Shown: piece after piece, positions 10,065 through 19,057 of the stretch
Position numbering within the stretch: the stretch's first letter is position 1
Layout: every line of letters begins with the position of its first letter
Assembly (NCBI RefSeq): GCF_021390325.1
Contig: NZ_JAJUWU010000017.1
Coordinates: 1 to 64,000 of the forward strand
Source of the DNA: Jiella avicenniae
Lineage (GTDB): Bacteria > Pseudomonadota > Alphaproteobacteria > Rhizobiales > Rhizobiaceae
Reading direction: 5' to 3'
Length of the DNA: 64,000 nt
The notes under the pieces: generated by a model
The model's database searches: none
The model's input: only the letters and a program-made list of their open reading frames with translations
Told to the model about the DNA's origin: nothing
Translations under genes and position numbers: made by a program

Positions 10065-11003
10065 TCATGGCGAGGGGGCAATCGTCCGCGCGATCAGATC
10101 GGCCACCATCAGATCGAGATGGGCGCCGCCGCCGTTCTTGAAGACGGTGATCGCCTCCCGGCCGCTGCGTCCCGCACGGCCCGCGACAAGATCGTGGAAA
10201 TCGCCGCGAATGTCGGCCTCGGTGACGATGCCGCGATCGAGCGGATCCTGGATTTCACCGATATGGCCGATCGTCGTCTTGCGCGAATCGACGAAGACCT
10301 CGCCGCGGGTCAGAACCGCGTCGTCGGCCTCTCGCATCTGCAGCGTATAGGCGCCGATGAGGTCGACGTGGGTGCCGGGCTTCAGCCACGCGCCCTCGAG
10401 GAACGGTTCGCTCGCCATTGTCGCGGTCGCAACGACGTGCGCCTCCCGGGCGGCCGCTTCGAGGTCGACGGCGACGCAGACCGTCACATCGAGATCGTCA
10501 AGCGAGGCGACGAGCTTTTCCGCTCTCGCGGTCGTCCGGTTCCAGACGAAGATGACTTCGAGCGAGGGGAACGTCGCCGCATAGCCCTCGACGAGATTGG
10601 CCGCCACCGTTCCGGCGCCGCAGACGAGCAGCGTCTTCGGTTCGCGATTGGCGAGCAACTTCGCGCCGAGGAGCGAGTCGCCGACCGTCTTCCATTTGGT
10701 GACGAGGCCGCCGTCGACGACGGCGCTCGGCGCGCCGGTTTCGGGATCGAAGAGGAGGACGCTGCCCTGCACCGAGGGGCGCGGCGGATCGGCGCGCGGA
10801 TTGTCCGGAAAGACGGTGACGGATTTCAGCGCGAAGCCGAGTCCGTCGATGAAGGCCGCACGGTTCAACAGCTTGTTCTTGCCGCTGTCGATGAGGAGAT
10901 CGCCGATCTGCGGCGCCGGCCGGCGATGCCCCGCCTCGATCGCCTCGACCACCGCCTGCCAGGTCAAGAGCCGGTCGGCCTCGTCGAAGCCGATGATTTT
11001 CAT
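10065..11003 (-). CDS. Ornithine cyclodeaminase/mu-crystallin family protein
   Basis: NAD(P)-dependent enzyme of the OCD/mu-crystallin family, 312 residues. The substrate half has LLIDSGKNKLLN, FALKSVTVFP and VVDGGLVTKWKT; the Rossmann half has LLVCGAGTVAANLVEGY and continues through VFVWNRTT. Members act as ornithine cyclodeaminases, ketimine reductases or alanine dehydrogenases, and the sequence does not tell which. The start overlaps the stop of the acetyltransferase gene (ATGA, 11000-11003), so it is the third gene of an sseA-GNAT-ocd operon. Confidence 0.85.
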   Translation of the reverse strand: MKIIGFDEADRLLTWQAVVEAIEAGHRRPAPQIGDLLIDSGKNKLLNRAAFIDGLGFALKSVTVFPDNPRADPPRPSVQGSVLLFDPETGAPSAVVDGGLVTKWKTVGDSLLGAKLLANREPKTLLVCGAGTVAANLVEGYAATFPSLEVIFVWNRTTARAEKLVASLDDLDVTVCVAVDLEAAAREAHVVATATMASEPFLEGAWLKPGTHVDLIGAYTLQMREADDAVLTRGEVFVDSRKTTIGHIGEIQDPLDRGIVTEADIRGDFHDLVAGRAGRSGREAITVFKNGGGAHLDLMVADLIARTIAPSP

Positions 11004-11548
11004 GGCAGCGCCCGCAAGGGTTCGAGAACGGATTCGATCGCCGGCGTCTCGACGTCGCGGATGGCATAGGGGCGGAAGCCGTGTTTCTGGTAGAGCGCCA
11101 GCGCCGCCGGATGGTCGAGGGTGTTGGTTTCGATCGTCACCCGTTTCGGCCCGGTGGAGAAGGCAGCAAAGATCGCCCGCGACAGCATGACGTGGGCAAG
11201 GCCGAGGCCGCGGAACTCCGGCAGGATGCCGAAATGGACGATGCGCACCTCGTCGACCTGCCGGCGGATGTCGAGCTCGAACCAGCCGGCTCTCCGGCCC
11301 TCGACGCTCATCACGAAAATCCGGGTGTCGCGGTCGTGGATCTCGCGCCGCAGTCTTTCGTCCGACATCAGCCGCGACGTCCAGTGATGGGCCGAACCGA
11401 CGCGGCGATAGAGCGTGCGATATTCGGCGAGCGCCATCTTCTTCGCCTCGAAGACCGCGACGGCTCCGACATTCGTGGGGACGGGAACGAGGGCGTTTGG
11501 GCGCGACTTCATCTCGAGGCTGGTCACGCGGGTTCGAATGAGGCGCAT
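11000..11548 (-). CDS. GNAT-family N-acetyltransferase
   Basis: 182-residue acetyl-CoA-dependent transferase. The GNAT core is seen in IFVMSVEGRRAGWFELD (beta 2-3), VRIVHFGILPEFRGLGLAHVM (beta 4 with the acetyl-CoA loop around FRGLGLA) and ALALYQKHGFRPY (motif B). The first ATG (11548) lies 5 bp after the sseA stop, and the stop overlaps the ocd start by 4 bp, so it is translationally coupled on both sides. The acceptor substrate is unknown; coupling with ocd suggests an amino acid or amine, which is inference. Confidence 0.88.
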   Translation of the reverse strand: MRLIRTRVTSLEMKSRPNALVPVPTNVGAVAVFEAKKMALAEYRTLYRRVGSAHHWTSRLMSDERLRREIHDRDTRIFVMSVEGRRAGWFELDIRRQVDEVRIVHFGILPEFRGLGLAHVMLSRAIFAAFSTGPKRVTIETNTLDHPAALALYQKHGFRPYAIRDVETPAIESVLEPLRALP

Positions 11549-11553
11549 GGGAA

Positions 11554-12411
11554 TCAGGACTTCGCCGGACGGCCGGTCTCGACCGGGGTGTCGCCGGCCG
11601 AACCCCATTCGGTCCACGATCCGTCGTAAAGGCGGGATGCGTGGTTGCCGACGCTCTCGAGCGCGAGGTTGATCACCGCCGCGGTGACGCCCGAGCCGCA
11701 ACTCGTCACCACCGGACGCTCCGGATCGATCCCCGCCTCGGCAAAGGCCTGGCGCAGGCCTTCGGGCGACTTCAGCCGGCCGTTTTCCACGAGTTGCAGG
11801 AACGGCAGGCTGCAGGCCCCCGGCATGTGCCCGGCCCGCACCCCCTCGCGCGGCTCCGGCGCCTCGCCGGCAAAGCGCTCGGCCGGCCGCGCGTCGGCGA
11901 TCTGGACCGAGCCGGCCGAGACGATCTCCCGCATCTGCGGCAGCAACACCGCCGCCGAGGCGTCGAAGCTTGGCGCGAAGGATGCCGGGGCGGGCCTCGG
12001 CACCTCCGCCTCGATCGGAAGCCCCGCCGCCTGCCAGGCCGGGAAGCCGCCGTCGAGAACGCGCACGTCCTTCGCCCCGAAGATCCGGAACATCCACCAG
12101 GCGCGGGGAGCCGAGAACAGGCCCATGCCGTCATAGACGACGATCGTATCGGCGTCGGCGATGCCGAGCGCGCCGACCTTTGCGGCGAAGACCTCGGGCG
12201 AGGGGAGCGTGTGCGGCAGGCTCGACGCCGGATCGACGATCGCGTCCTGATCGAAGAACACCGCACCCGGCACGTGACCGGCCTCGTATTCGGCCCTGGC
12301 GAAGCGCTTTTGCGCCGGCAGATACCAGGAGGCATCGACGATCGAAACGCCGTCGCGGCCGACGACGGCCGCGAGATCTTCAGGCGAGATGAGGAAGGGG
12401 TTCTGTGTCAT
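11554..12411 (-). CDS. sseA: 3-mercaptopyruvate sulfurtransferase
   Basis: Two-domain rhodanese-fold enzyme, 285 residues, that moves sulfur from 3-mercaptopyruvate to a thiol acceptor. The inactive N-terminal domain (~10-140) has VSIVDASWYLP, AEYEAGHVPGA and VVYDGMGLFSA. The C-terminal domain (~165-285) has the catalytic loop SCGSGVTA with Cys238; CGSGVTA is the loop of mercaptopyruvate sulfurtransferases rather than thiosulfate sulfurtransferases. First gene of the sseA-GNAT-ocd operon. Confidence 0.94.
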   Translation of the reverse strand: MTQNPFLISPEDLAAVVGRDGVSIVDASWYLPAQKRFARAEYEAGHVPGAVFFDQDAIVDPASSLPHTLPSPEVFAAKVGALGIADADTIVVYDGMGLFSAPRAWWMFRIFGAKDVRVLDGGFPAWQAAGLPIEAEVPRPAPASFAPSFDASAAVLLPQMREIVSAGSVQIADARPAERFAGEAPEPREGVRAGHMPGACSLPFLQLVENGRLKSPEGLRQAFAEAGIDPERPVVTSCGSGVTAAVINLALESVGNHASRLYDGSWTEWGSAGDTPVETGRPAKS

Positions 12412-12636
12412 GGCCTCTGGAATAGTATGGACAGTTCGCGATCCGTCAGGAAGCTGCGTTTACCTGCGCTGATCAAAAAAAAGAATCTCGCCAGTGCTGA
12501 GAATCCAAGTTTGCGAGGTCGACTTGGCCGGCTCATATGAGGCGTAACTAGGCAATCAGATTGTCTCGCCAATGGACGCTTTGATTGCGTTGCATTCTCA
12601 GCCAGCATTGGTACCGTAGACCTTGAGGTGGTTGTG

Positions 12637-12873
12637 ATGTTCGACGAATCGAAAGCTCCCGACGAAGCCAAGCTCGAATATACCGGCGGCAGACTGGTCG
12701 CCAATTCCAGCGCTGTTGCTCTGGCGGCAGGGGCGGCCGCCACTGCCGCGACGGGCATTCTCAGCGCGGGAGTGGTGGCGACGCTCGCAGGCGGTTTGAT
12801 CGGATATCTTCTTCTCAATCGAATTCCGAAGACGGGACGAACGGGTAGCGTCGGAGAGGATGAACAAATATAG
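12637..12873 (+). CDS. Small membrane protein of unknown function
   Basis: About 78 residues from ATG 12637 (a GTG at 12628 is also in frame; the GAGGTGG at 12625-12631 fits the ATG). A short polar N-terminus is followed by an Ala/Gly-rich hydrophobic segment (residues ~28-62, with AALAAGAAATAATG and LAGGLIGYLLL) and a polar tail. It ends at a TAG from which the same frame runs on for 93 more codons of protein-like sequence. No family recognised. Confidence 0.5.
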   Translation: MFDESKAPDEAKLEYTGGRLVANSSAVALAAGAAATAATGILSAGVVATLAGGLIGYLLLNRIPKTGRTGSVGEDEQI

Positions 12874-13155
12874 CTCGATCCCATTAGCTTTATCGGTCCT
12901 GTATTTTTTGTTCTTTTATTTTTCGACCATTCGGGTCGCGATTCGGGAACCGCATATCTCGCCGACGTTCTGGACCTCTTTAACGCCTGCGCGATCATCG
13001 GCTTGTTCATCTTGTTGGCTCGGCACGAGAAATCGGATTCGAAGACGTTTGGTGACGAAATCCGAGCCAACATGTCGACGCTCCTGATCGCACTCCTCAT
13101 CAATTTTCTGCTCTCGGCGACGAACGTGTTCAAGCAGATTTCCGAGCTGTTTTGA
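12874..13155 (+). pseudogene. Protein-like frame without a start codon, directly after an in-frame TAG
   Basis: The frame continues from the TAG at 12871-12873 to a TGA at 13153-13155. Its 93 residues look like a real two-helix membrane protein: IGPVFFVLLFFDHSG, YLADVLDLFNACAIIGLFIL and LLIALLINFLLSATNVF. The first usable start (ATG at ~13072) would cut off the first helix. An ATG at 12860 opens an overlapping hydrophobic frame (MNKYSSIPLALSVLYFLFF) that would need a frameshift to join this one. Either the locus is a decayed gene, or the start is non-canonical or recoded. The DNA is AT-richer than its neighbours. Confidence 0.4.
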
Positions 13156-13191
13156 GCGTTGATCTCACGTTTGTAGGCGAATCGACGACTC

Positions 13192-13935
13192 TTACGAGGA
13201 GGCTCGCCCCGGCATCTCCCCGAACCGGATCCGGAACCGGCGGTTCTCGCGGCCCTTCTTCTCGATCTTGCCGATGTGGATCTCGCCGACCTCCTGGGTC
13301 TCCGAAACGTGGGTGCCGCCGCAGGGCTGGGTGTCGACGGCGCCGTCCTCGCCGATCGAGACGAGCCGGATTCGGCCCGAGCCGCGCGGCGGCCGGACGT
13401 TGGCGGATTTGACCAGGCCCGGATTGGCATCCAGTTCTTCGTCGGTGATCCAGCGGGTGAACACCGGATGATTGGCCGAGACGATCGCCATCATCTTCGC
13501 GGTCACCTCGGCCTTGTCGGGGGACGCGTCGGTGAGGTCGAAATCGACCCGGCTCTCCTCTTCGCCGACCGACGCGCCGGTGATCGGGTGGGGCAGCACC
13601 ACCGAGAGGATGTGGCAGGCCGTGTGCATGCGCATCAGGCGGTAGCGACGCTTCCAGTCGATGTGGAGGACCACCGCCTCGCCGACCTGCAGCGCCGGCG
13701 CGCCCTCGGCCGGCAGATGGACGACGGCATCCTTGGTCTCGCCGGTGATGGTGCCGGCGATCGCGACGAGGGAGCCGTCTTCCCGCTCGAAATGCCCGGT
13801 GTCGCCGGGCTGGCCGCCGGAGGTTGCGTAGAAGACCGTCCGGTCGAGGAGGATGCCGCCATCCTCGCGCAAGCCGACGACCTTCGCCTCGACCGTCGAG
13901 AGATAGGCGTCGTCGCGGAACAGGAGGTCGGTCAT
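13192..13935 (-). CDS. alaX: Alanyl-tRNA editing protein AlaX
   Basis: Stand-alone trans-editing hydrolase that removes serine (and glycine) wrongly attached to tRNA-Ala, homologous to the AlaRS editing domain. The 247 residues have the zinc motifs HTACH (His104, His108) and QPCGGTH (Cys205, His209). YATSGGQPGDTGHF (36-49) is the conserved strand of the larger AlaX-M type, which also has a small N-terminal domain. The start overlaps the cysK stop by 4 bp (ATGA), so it is made from the same transcript. Confidence 0.93.
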   Translation of the reverse strand: MTDLLFRDDAYLSTVEAKVVGLREDGGILLDRTVFYATSGGQPGDTGHFEREDGSLVAIAGTITGETKDAVVHLPAEGAPALQVGEAVVLHIDWKRRYRLMRMHTACHILSVVLPHPITGASVGEEESRVDFDLTDASPDKAEVTAKMMAIVSANHPVFTRWITDEELDANPGLVKSANVRPPRGSGRIRLVSIGEDGAVDTQPCGGTHVSETQEVGEIHIGKIEKKGRENRRFRIRFGEMPGRASS

Positions 13936-14975
13936 CCGGCCGGCTCGAACGGGATGTCGAACTCGGGCTTTTTCTCGATCCAGCCCGGCACCGGCAGGTT
14001 CTTCTCGCGCAGGAAGGCCGGATTGAACATCTTCGACTGGTAGCGGTTGCCGTAATCGCAGAGGACCGTCACGATGGTGTGGCCGGGGCCGAGATCCCTC
14101 GCCATGCGGATGGCGCCCGCGATGTTAATGCCCGAGGAGCCGCCGAGGCAGAGGCCTTCTTCCTCGACGAGGGCGAAGACGATCTTCAGTGCCTCCGCGT
14201 CGGGGATCTGGTAGGCGAAATCCGGCGTCAGCCCATCGAGATTGGCGGTGATGCGGCCCTGGCCGATGCCCTCGGTGATCGAGGAGCCTTCCGACTTCAG
14301 TTCGCCGTTGGTGTAATACTCGTAGAGCGCCGCGCCCATCGGATCGGCGAGGCCGATCTTGACGCGGCCGGAATGGCGCTTCAGCCCCATCGCCGTGCCG
14401 GCCAGCGTGCCGCCGGTGCCGACGGCGCAGATGAAGCCGTCGATCTCGCCGCCGGTCTGGTGCCAGATCTCCTCCGCGGTGGTGACGACGTGGCCCTCGC
14501 GGTTGGCGGTATTGTCGAACTGGTTGGCCCAGATCGCCCCTTGCGGGTGGCTCTTCGCCAGCTGCGCGGCGAGGCGGCCGGAGAGCTTCACGTAGTTGTT
14601 CGGGTTCTTGTAGGGAACCGCCGGCACCTCGATCAGCTCGGCGCCCATCAGCCGGAGCGCGTCCTTCTTCTCCTGGCTCTGGGTCTCGGGGATGACGATG
14701 ACCGTCTGGTAGCCGAGCGCCTTGGCGACGAGGGACAGGCCGATGCCGGTATTGCCCGCCGTGCCCTCGACGATCAGCCCGCCCGGGGCGAGCAGTTCCT
14801 TCTCCTCCGCGTCGCGGATGATGAACAGGCCGGCGCGATCCTTCACCGACTGCCCGGGATTGAGGAATTCGGCCTTGCCGTAGATCTCGCAGCCGGTCTC
14901 CTCCGAGGCCCGGGCAAGCCGGATCAGCGGCGTGTTGCCGATGGCGTCGAGAACGGAGTTGAGGCGCAGGGTCAT
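13932..14975 (-). CDS. cysK: Cysteine synthase A
   Basis: Pyridoxal-phosphate enzyme that makes cysteine from O-acetylserine and sulfide. The 347 residues have Lys45 in NPGQSVKDRAG (Schiff base), TAGNTGIGLS (substrate loop), VGTGGTLAGTA (phosphate cup) and SSGINIAGA near the C-terminus. At about 345 residues it is the longer alphaproteobacterial form, with an extra tail (MFNPAFLREKNLPVPGW). First gene of a cysK-alaX pair. A cystathionine-beta-synthase-like role is less likely without a regulatory domain. Confidence 0.92.
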   Translation of the reverse strand: MTLRLNSVLDAIGNTPLIRLARASEETGCEIYGKAEFLNPGQSVKDRAGLFIIRDAEEKELLAPGGLIVEGTAGNTGIGLSLVAKALGYQTVIVIPETQSQEKKDALRLMGAELIEVPAVPYKNPNNYVKLSGRLAAQLAKSHPQGAIWANQFDNTANREGHVVTTAEEIWHQTGGEIDGFICAVGTGGTLAGTAMGLKRHSGRVKIGLADPMGAALYEYYTNGELKSEGSSITEGIGQGRITANLDGLTPDFAYQIPDAEALKIVFALVEEEGLCLGGSSGINIAGAIRMARDLGPGHTIVTVLCDYGNRYQSKMFNPAFLREKNLPVPGWIEKKPEFDIPFEPAG

Positions 14976-15079
14976 CGTTTTGGGAGTGCCTTGGGTGTGA
15001 ATGGGTCGAGCGCAAATTATGAGGGGTGAGGGGGGATGGCAAGGACGGCGAGCATGCGGTCGCCGCCGCGCCGGGCCGT

Positions 15080-16441
15080 TCAGGCTGCGGCGCCGGCGAA
15101 GGTCCGCCGCCGCTGGGAGGGAAGGATCGCCAGGAGCGTGAAGCCCCTGAGGCCGAGGAAGATCTCGAAGGCGAGCCACAGCCCCTGATTGCCGAAGCGC
15201 GAGGTCAGGCCGTAGCCGAGCGCGACGAAGACGGCGAGGGATACCACCATCATGTCCCGCATCGCGCGCGACCACGTCGCGCCGATGAATATGCCGTCCA
15301 TGACGAAGGCGAGGGCGCCGACGAGCGGCGTCGCCGCCGCGAAGGCGAGGAACGCCCGCGCCGAGGCCCGCACCGCCGGATCCGTCGTCAGGAAATCGAT
15401 CAGCATGTCGCCGAGAAGGAAGACGACCACCGCGAGGCCGAGGCCGACGCCGACGCCCCAGAGGCAGGTCAGGCTGACGGTGCGGTCGAAGGCCGGTCGC
15501 CGGCGCGCCCCGACGGCTATTCCGGCGAGCTGCTCGCTCGCCGTCGCGACACCGTCGAGGAAATACGATCCCGTCGAAAACAGGTGCATCAGCAGTCCGT
15601 TCGCCGCCAGCGTCACCGGGCCGAAGGTCGCGCTCAGCCGGGTGAAGAGGAGGAAGCCGGCGAGCAGGCAGAAGGAACGGATCATGATGTCGCGGTTGAC
15701 GCCGAGCATCTGGCGAAAGCCGGCCCGCTCGAAGATCTCCCCCGGACGCGGCAGGCGGCCGGAGCGAAGGCTCGCGACCGCGACGAGCCCGGCGGCGCAC
15801 CCTGCCGCCTCGCCGCAGACCGTGCCGAAGGCGACGCCGGGAATGCCCCAGCCGAAGACCATGCCGAAGAGGATGGAGAGCGCGATGTTGGTGCCGTTGA
15901 GGACGATCTGCAGCATCAAGGCGAGGCCGCTGCGGCCGCGGCCGAGGACCGAGCCGAGAATGGCGTAGTTCAGGAATGCGAAGGGCGCCGAGAACATCCG
16001 CACGAAGACGTAGGTCGACGCGGCTTCGGCGACGGCCGGCCCGGGGGCGATGGCGACGAGCCCGGCGGCCATGACGAGCGGCTCGCAAAGGATGAGCGCG
16101 ACGCCGATGCCGACGGACAGGACCGCCGCCCGCAGGAAGACGGCCTCGGTCTCGCGCGGGCGCCCGGCCCCGACGGCCTGGGCGGTGAGGCCGGTGGTTC
16201 CCGCCCTGAGGAAATTGCAGACGGCGAACACGAAGTCGAAGATCAGCGCTCCGACGACGAGACCGCCGAGCATCTCGGCGTCGCCGACCCGGCCGATCAC
16301 CGCGATGTCTGTCATGCCGAGAAGCGGCGTCGTGAGGAAGGCGAGGGTCATCGGCAGGGTGATGGCGAGGACCCGGCGGTGGGTCACCTCGAAGCTCTCC
16401 TGCCCCACGTCACCGTCCGGATCGGGCTGCAAAGTCGTCAC
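15080..16441 (-). CDS. MATE efflux transporter, DinF type
   Basis: Inner-membrane cation-coupled multidrug exporter with 12 expected helices in two homologous halves. The first helix region ITLPMTLAFLTTPLLGMTDIAVIG and loop GDAEMLGGLVVG match the DinF subfamily, and NFLRAGTTGLTAQAVGAG follows. The GTG at 16441 gives 453 residues; a longer frame reaching 16552 would add an arginine-rich segment and is less likely. It is divergent from the deacetylase-family gene, with about 177 bp between starts. Confidence 0.9.
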   Translation of the reverse strand: MTTLQPDPDGDVGQESFEVTHRRVLAITLPMTLAFLTTPLLGMTDIAVIGRVGDAEMLGGLVVGALIFDFVFAVCNFLRAGTTGLTAQAVGAGRPRETEAVFLRAAVLSVGIGVALILCEPLVMAAGLVAIAPGPAVAEAASTYVFVRMFSAPFAFLNYAILGSVLGRGRSGLALMLQIVLNGTNIALSILFGMVFGWGIPGVAFGTVCGEAAGCAAGLVAVASLRSGRLPRPGEIFERAGFRQMLGVNRDIMIRSFCLLAGFLLFTRLSATFGPVTLAANGLLMHLFSTGSYFLDGVATASEQLAGIAVGARRRPAFDRTVSLTCLWGVGVGLGLAVVVFLLGDMLIDFLTTDPAVRASARAFLAFAAATPLVGALAFVMDGIFIGATWSRAMRDMMVVSLAVFVALGYGLTSRFGNQGLWLAFEIFLGLRGFTLLAILPSQRRRTFAGAAA

Positions 16442-16618
16442 CCTCGTTCCCACCTCTCCTCGCGCCGGTCGCCGGTCGGGCTGGCGACGGTTCTCGTCCG
16501 CTGCTCCCGATGCCCGCTCGGTAGCGGAGTGGCAGCCCGGCCGATTCGGCACAAGTTGGTGATGGGGCGAATTGCCGACTCCTTGGCTGGCGTTCCGCCT
16601 TCCTATCTATGCAGCGCA

Positions 16619-17521
16619 ATGGCCGTTTCGTTCATCCACCACCCCGCCTTCGATGCGAATTTCGATCCCCGCCACCGCTTTCCGATGTCGAAATTCAGCC
16701 GTCTGGCCGAAATCCTCGTCGAGGACGGCGTGGTCGGCCCGGCCGGCTATCACGTTCCGGCGCCGGCGCTGCCGGGATGGCTGCGGCTCGCCCACGATCC
16801 GCGCTATGTCGATCAGGTGCTGTTTGCCGCGGTGCCGTCGGCGACCGAAAAGGCGATCGGTTTCAGGGTCGACGAGAAGGTGGCGATGCGCTCGCGCTGC
16901 GCCACGGGCGGCACGGTGCTCGCCGCGCGTCTCGCCCTCGCCGAGGGGCTCGCCTGCAACACGGCCGGCGGCAGCCACCACGCCGGCCGCGAGGCGGGCG
17001 CGGGCTTCTCGGTCTTCAACGACGTCGCCGTCGCCGCCTGCGTCCTTCTCGCCGACGGCGATGCCGCGCGGATTCTCGTCGTCGACTGCGACGTCCATCA
17101 AGGGGACGGCACCGCGAGGATCTTTGCCGCAGAGCCCCGGGTCTTCACCCTGTCGATCCATGCAGAGCGAAACTACCCGGCCGAAAAGGCCCGCTCCGAT
17201 CTCGACGTCGGCCTTCCCGACGGGCTCGGCGACGAGGCCTATCTTGCAGCGCTGGGCGAAGCCCTCGACGCCAGTTTCGTGAGTTCGCGGCCGGACCTCG
17301 TCTTCTACAACGCCGGCGTCGATCCCCATCGCGACGACCGGCTCGGGCGGCTTTCTCTCACCGACACGGGCCTTGCCGAGCGCGACCGCCGGGTGATCGG
17401 CTTCTTCCGGGAACGCGGCGTCGCCGTCGCGGCGGTGATCGGCGGTGGCTATTCGCGCGACATCGAGGCGCTCGCCCGCCGCCACAGCATCCTGCACCGG
17501 GTGGCAAAGGAATTTGCCTGA
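16619..17521 (+). CDS. Histone deacetylase family protein
   Basis: Zinc-dependent deacetylase or amidohydrolase of the arginase/deacetylase fold, 300 residues. The charge-relay histidines are His120-His121 in GGSHHAG; the zinc ligands are Asp158 and His160 in VVDCDVHQGDG and Asp235 in NAGVDPH. The late glycine loop with the transition-state tyrosine is IGGGYSRD. Bacterial members act on acetylated amines such as polyamines or acetoin-type substrates rather than histones; the substrate is unknown here. The ATG at 16619 is the start that puts the conserved FIHHPAF strand at the N-terminus. Confidence 0.9.
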   Translation: MAVSFIHHPAFDANFDPRHRFPMSKFSRLAEILVEDGVVGPAGYHVPAPALPGWLRLAHDPRYVDQVLFAAVPSATEKAIGFRVDEKVAMRSRCATGGTVLAARLALAEGLACNTAGGSHHAGREAGAGFSVFNDVAVAACVLLADGDAARILVVDCDVHQGDGTARIFAAEPRVFTLSIHAERNYPAEKARSDLDVGLPDGLGDEAYLAALGEALDASFVSSRPDLVFYNAGVDPHRDDRLGRLSLTDTGLAERDRRVIGFFRERGVAVAAVIGGGYSRDIEALARRHSILHRVAKEFA

Positions 17522-17701
17522 TCCGGCACGATGCCACGTCGGATCGTCGGCACGGCGTCGCCGCGAATGCGCGACGCGATGACGCATGTGGCGAGCGGGG
17601 GCCTGCCCGGCGGTGACGCTTTTCCGCGCCCGACCGGTTGTCTGCATGGCTGCAGCAAACTAGCTTCACCGTCAGAGGTTTCGATCCTCGGGAGGTCACG
17701 T

Positions 17702-19057
17702 GTGTGGTCGAAGGCTGGACGGCTGTTTCTACTCGTCGCGGGCACCGCGATGGCCATGGCGTTGCGGCGCAGGCGGCCCGTCGACGACGACCGGGCGGAA
17801 AGGCACCCGCATTTGGACGCGACGGCAAGGAGCCGGGCGAACGACCAGGCCGGTTCCGATGCGCTGGCGGCGGGAGCAGAACGCCTTGCCGGGCGGCCCG
17901 CAAGAGCCGTCCCGGCCGAGGAACCTTCTTCTCATGAACGGCATCCTTCGGGGACAACGAGCAGCGACGACGGGACAGCGACCATGAGCGCAGACGATGC
18001 CAAGACCACCGAGAGCCCGGCCGAGCTCGATACGGACCACCCGCTCGTGGCGTCCCGCGAGTGCAGCGAACGGCTGAAGGGCAGGCAGGACGCCCTGCCG
18101 ACCCACCGGATCGCCGACCCGCTCGAGGAAAAGCACAGGGCGGGGGCCTTCGACCGCGACTTTCGCACCCTCGACTATTCCAAGCTGTCGGATGACGAGG
18201 CCGCCCGCGAACGCGAGCGGCAGCGCCGGCAGCGCGAGCATTCGTCCTGGCACCCCGCGACCGCACCGGAACGGCGGCCGGAGGCGGCACCGGTGCAGCA
18301 GGCGCAGTTCGCGACCTTCGGCGGCAGCATGGTTTCGGCACAGGTGGTGCGCGGGCGCAGCGACGAACGCGTTCCCGACATGATGCCGACGCTCGCGCCG
18401 GGCACCGAACCGGCCCCGCCCGCGCCCGAAAGGCCGCGGACGATCCATGCCGAACGCCGGGCGAAGCTCGCCTTTTCCCATCCGGACGGGCCGACGCCGG
18501 CGAAGGACCAGAGGCGGCTGCCGCCGGATCCCTTGGCCGAAAAGCACAAGGCCGAAAAGTTCGACCGCGATTTCCGCACCCTCGACTATCGCCACCTCGG
18601 CAAGAAGACGGAGAAGCCCCGGGGCGGACCCAGGATCGAACCCGACGGCATCCTCGACAAGGAAAGCCTCGTCGCCGACCCCGCGCCCGCCGCCGAGCCG
18701 GTCGATCCCGATCCGGGCTCGGGCGCCTTTTCCACTCCAGGCGCGCAGGCGCCGCTTGCGACCATCGCGCAGGACGGCGGCGTGGGAACCTCGTCCGCCG
18801 ACGCTCCGCCGATCGGAGCGAGCGCACCGCACGGCCTGCCGGCACCGCGGCGCGGCAATCCCGACGACCTCACCTCGATCCAGGGTATCGGCACCGCGAT
18901 CGAAAGGCTGCTCTTCGAGCGCGGCCTTTATCATTTCGATCAGATCGCCGGCCTGACGCCGCCGGAAGTCGTCTGGCTCGAACAGGAACTCGGCTTTCCC
19001 GGGCGGATCGGCGAAGAGCGCTGGATCGAACAGGCGCGCCGGCTGATCGAGGGTTGA
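17702..19057 (+). CDS. Membrane-anchored disordered protein with an internal repeat and a C-terminal helix-hairpin-helix domain
   Basis: 451 residues of unknown function. The GTG at 17702 is chosen because GGAGG (17691-17695) lies 6 bases upstream and the frame then opens with a membrane helix (LFLLVAGTAMAMALRRRR). Most of the rest is polar and Pro/Ala-rich. A block with DPL-EKH, FDRDFRTLDY and a final Leu occurs twice, at ~139-162 and ~276-299, with 18 of 24 positions identical. Residues ~385-451 (DDLTSIQGIGTAIERLLFE, then FDQIAGLTPPEVVWLEQEL and GRIGEERWIEQARRL) form the helix-hairpin-helix domain that also occurs as an extra tail on rhizobial NuoE and ribosomal L21-like proteins. That tail is probably protein- or nucleic-acid-binding. 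Confidence 0.75.
   Translation: MWSKAGRLFLLVAGTAMAMALRRRRPVDDDRAERHPHLDATARSRANDQAGSDALAAGAERLAGRPARAVPAEEPSSHERHPSGTTSSDDGTATMSADDAKTTESPAELDTDHPLVASRECSERLKGRQDALPTHRIADPLEEKHRAGAFDRDFRTLDYSKLSDDEAARERERQRRQREHSSWHPATAPERRPEAAPVQQAQFATFGGSMVSAQVVRGRSDERVPDMMPTLAPGTEPAPPAPERPRTIHAERRAKLAFSHPDGPTPAKDQRRLPPDPLAEKHKAEKFDRDFRTLDYRHLGKKTEKPRGGPRIEPDGILDKESLVADPAPAAEPVDPDPGSGAFSTPGAQAPLATIAQDGGVGTSSADAPPIGASAPHGLPAPRRGNPDDLTSIQGIGTAIERLLFERGLYHFDQIAGLTPPEVVWLEQELGFPGRIGEERWIEQARRLIEG

Noticed and set aside
12618..12632. TTGAGG near 12622 considered as a SoxR half-site
   Set aside because: No matching CCTCAA arm at the required 6-base spacing.
15026..16618. Upstream part of the long frame leading into the deacetylase gene
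   Set aside because: It is antisense to the MATE gene and has low-complexity charged sequence. The protein fold begins at 16619.
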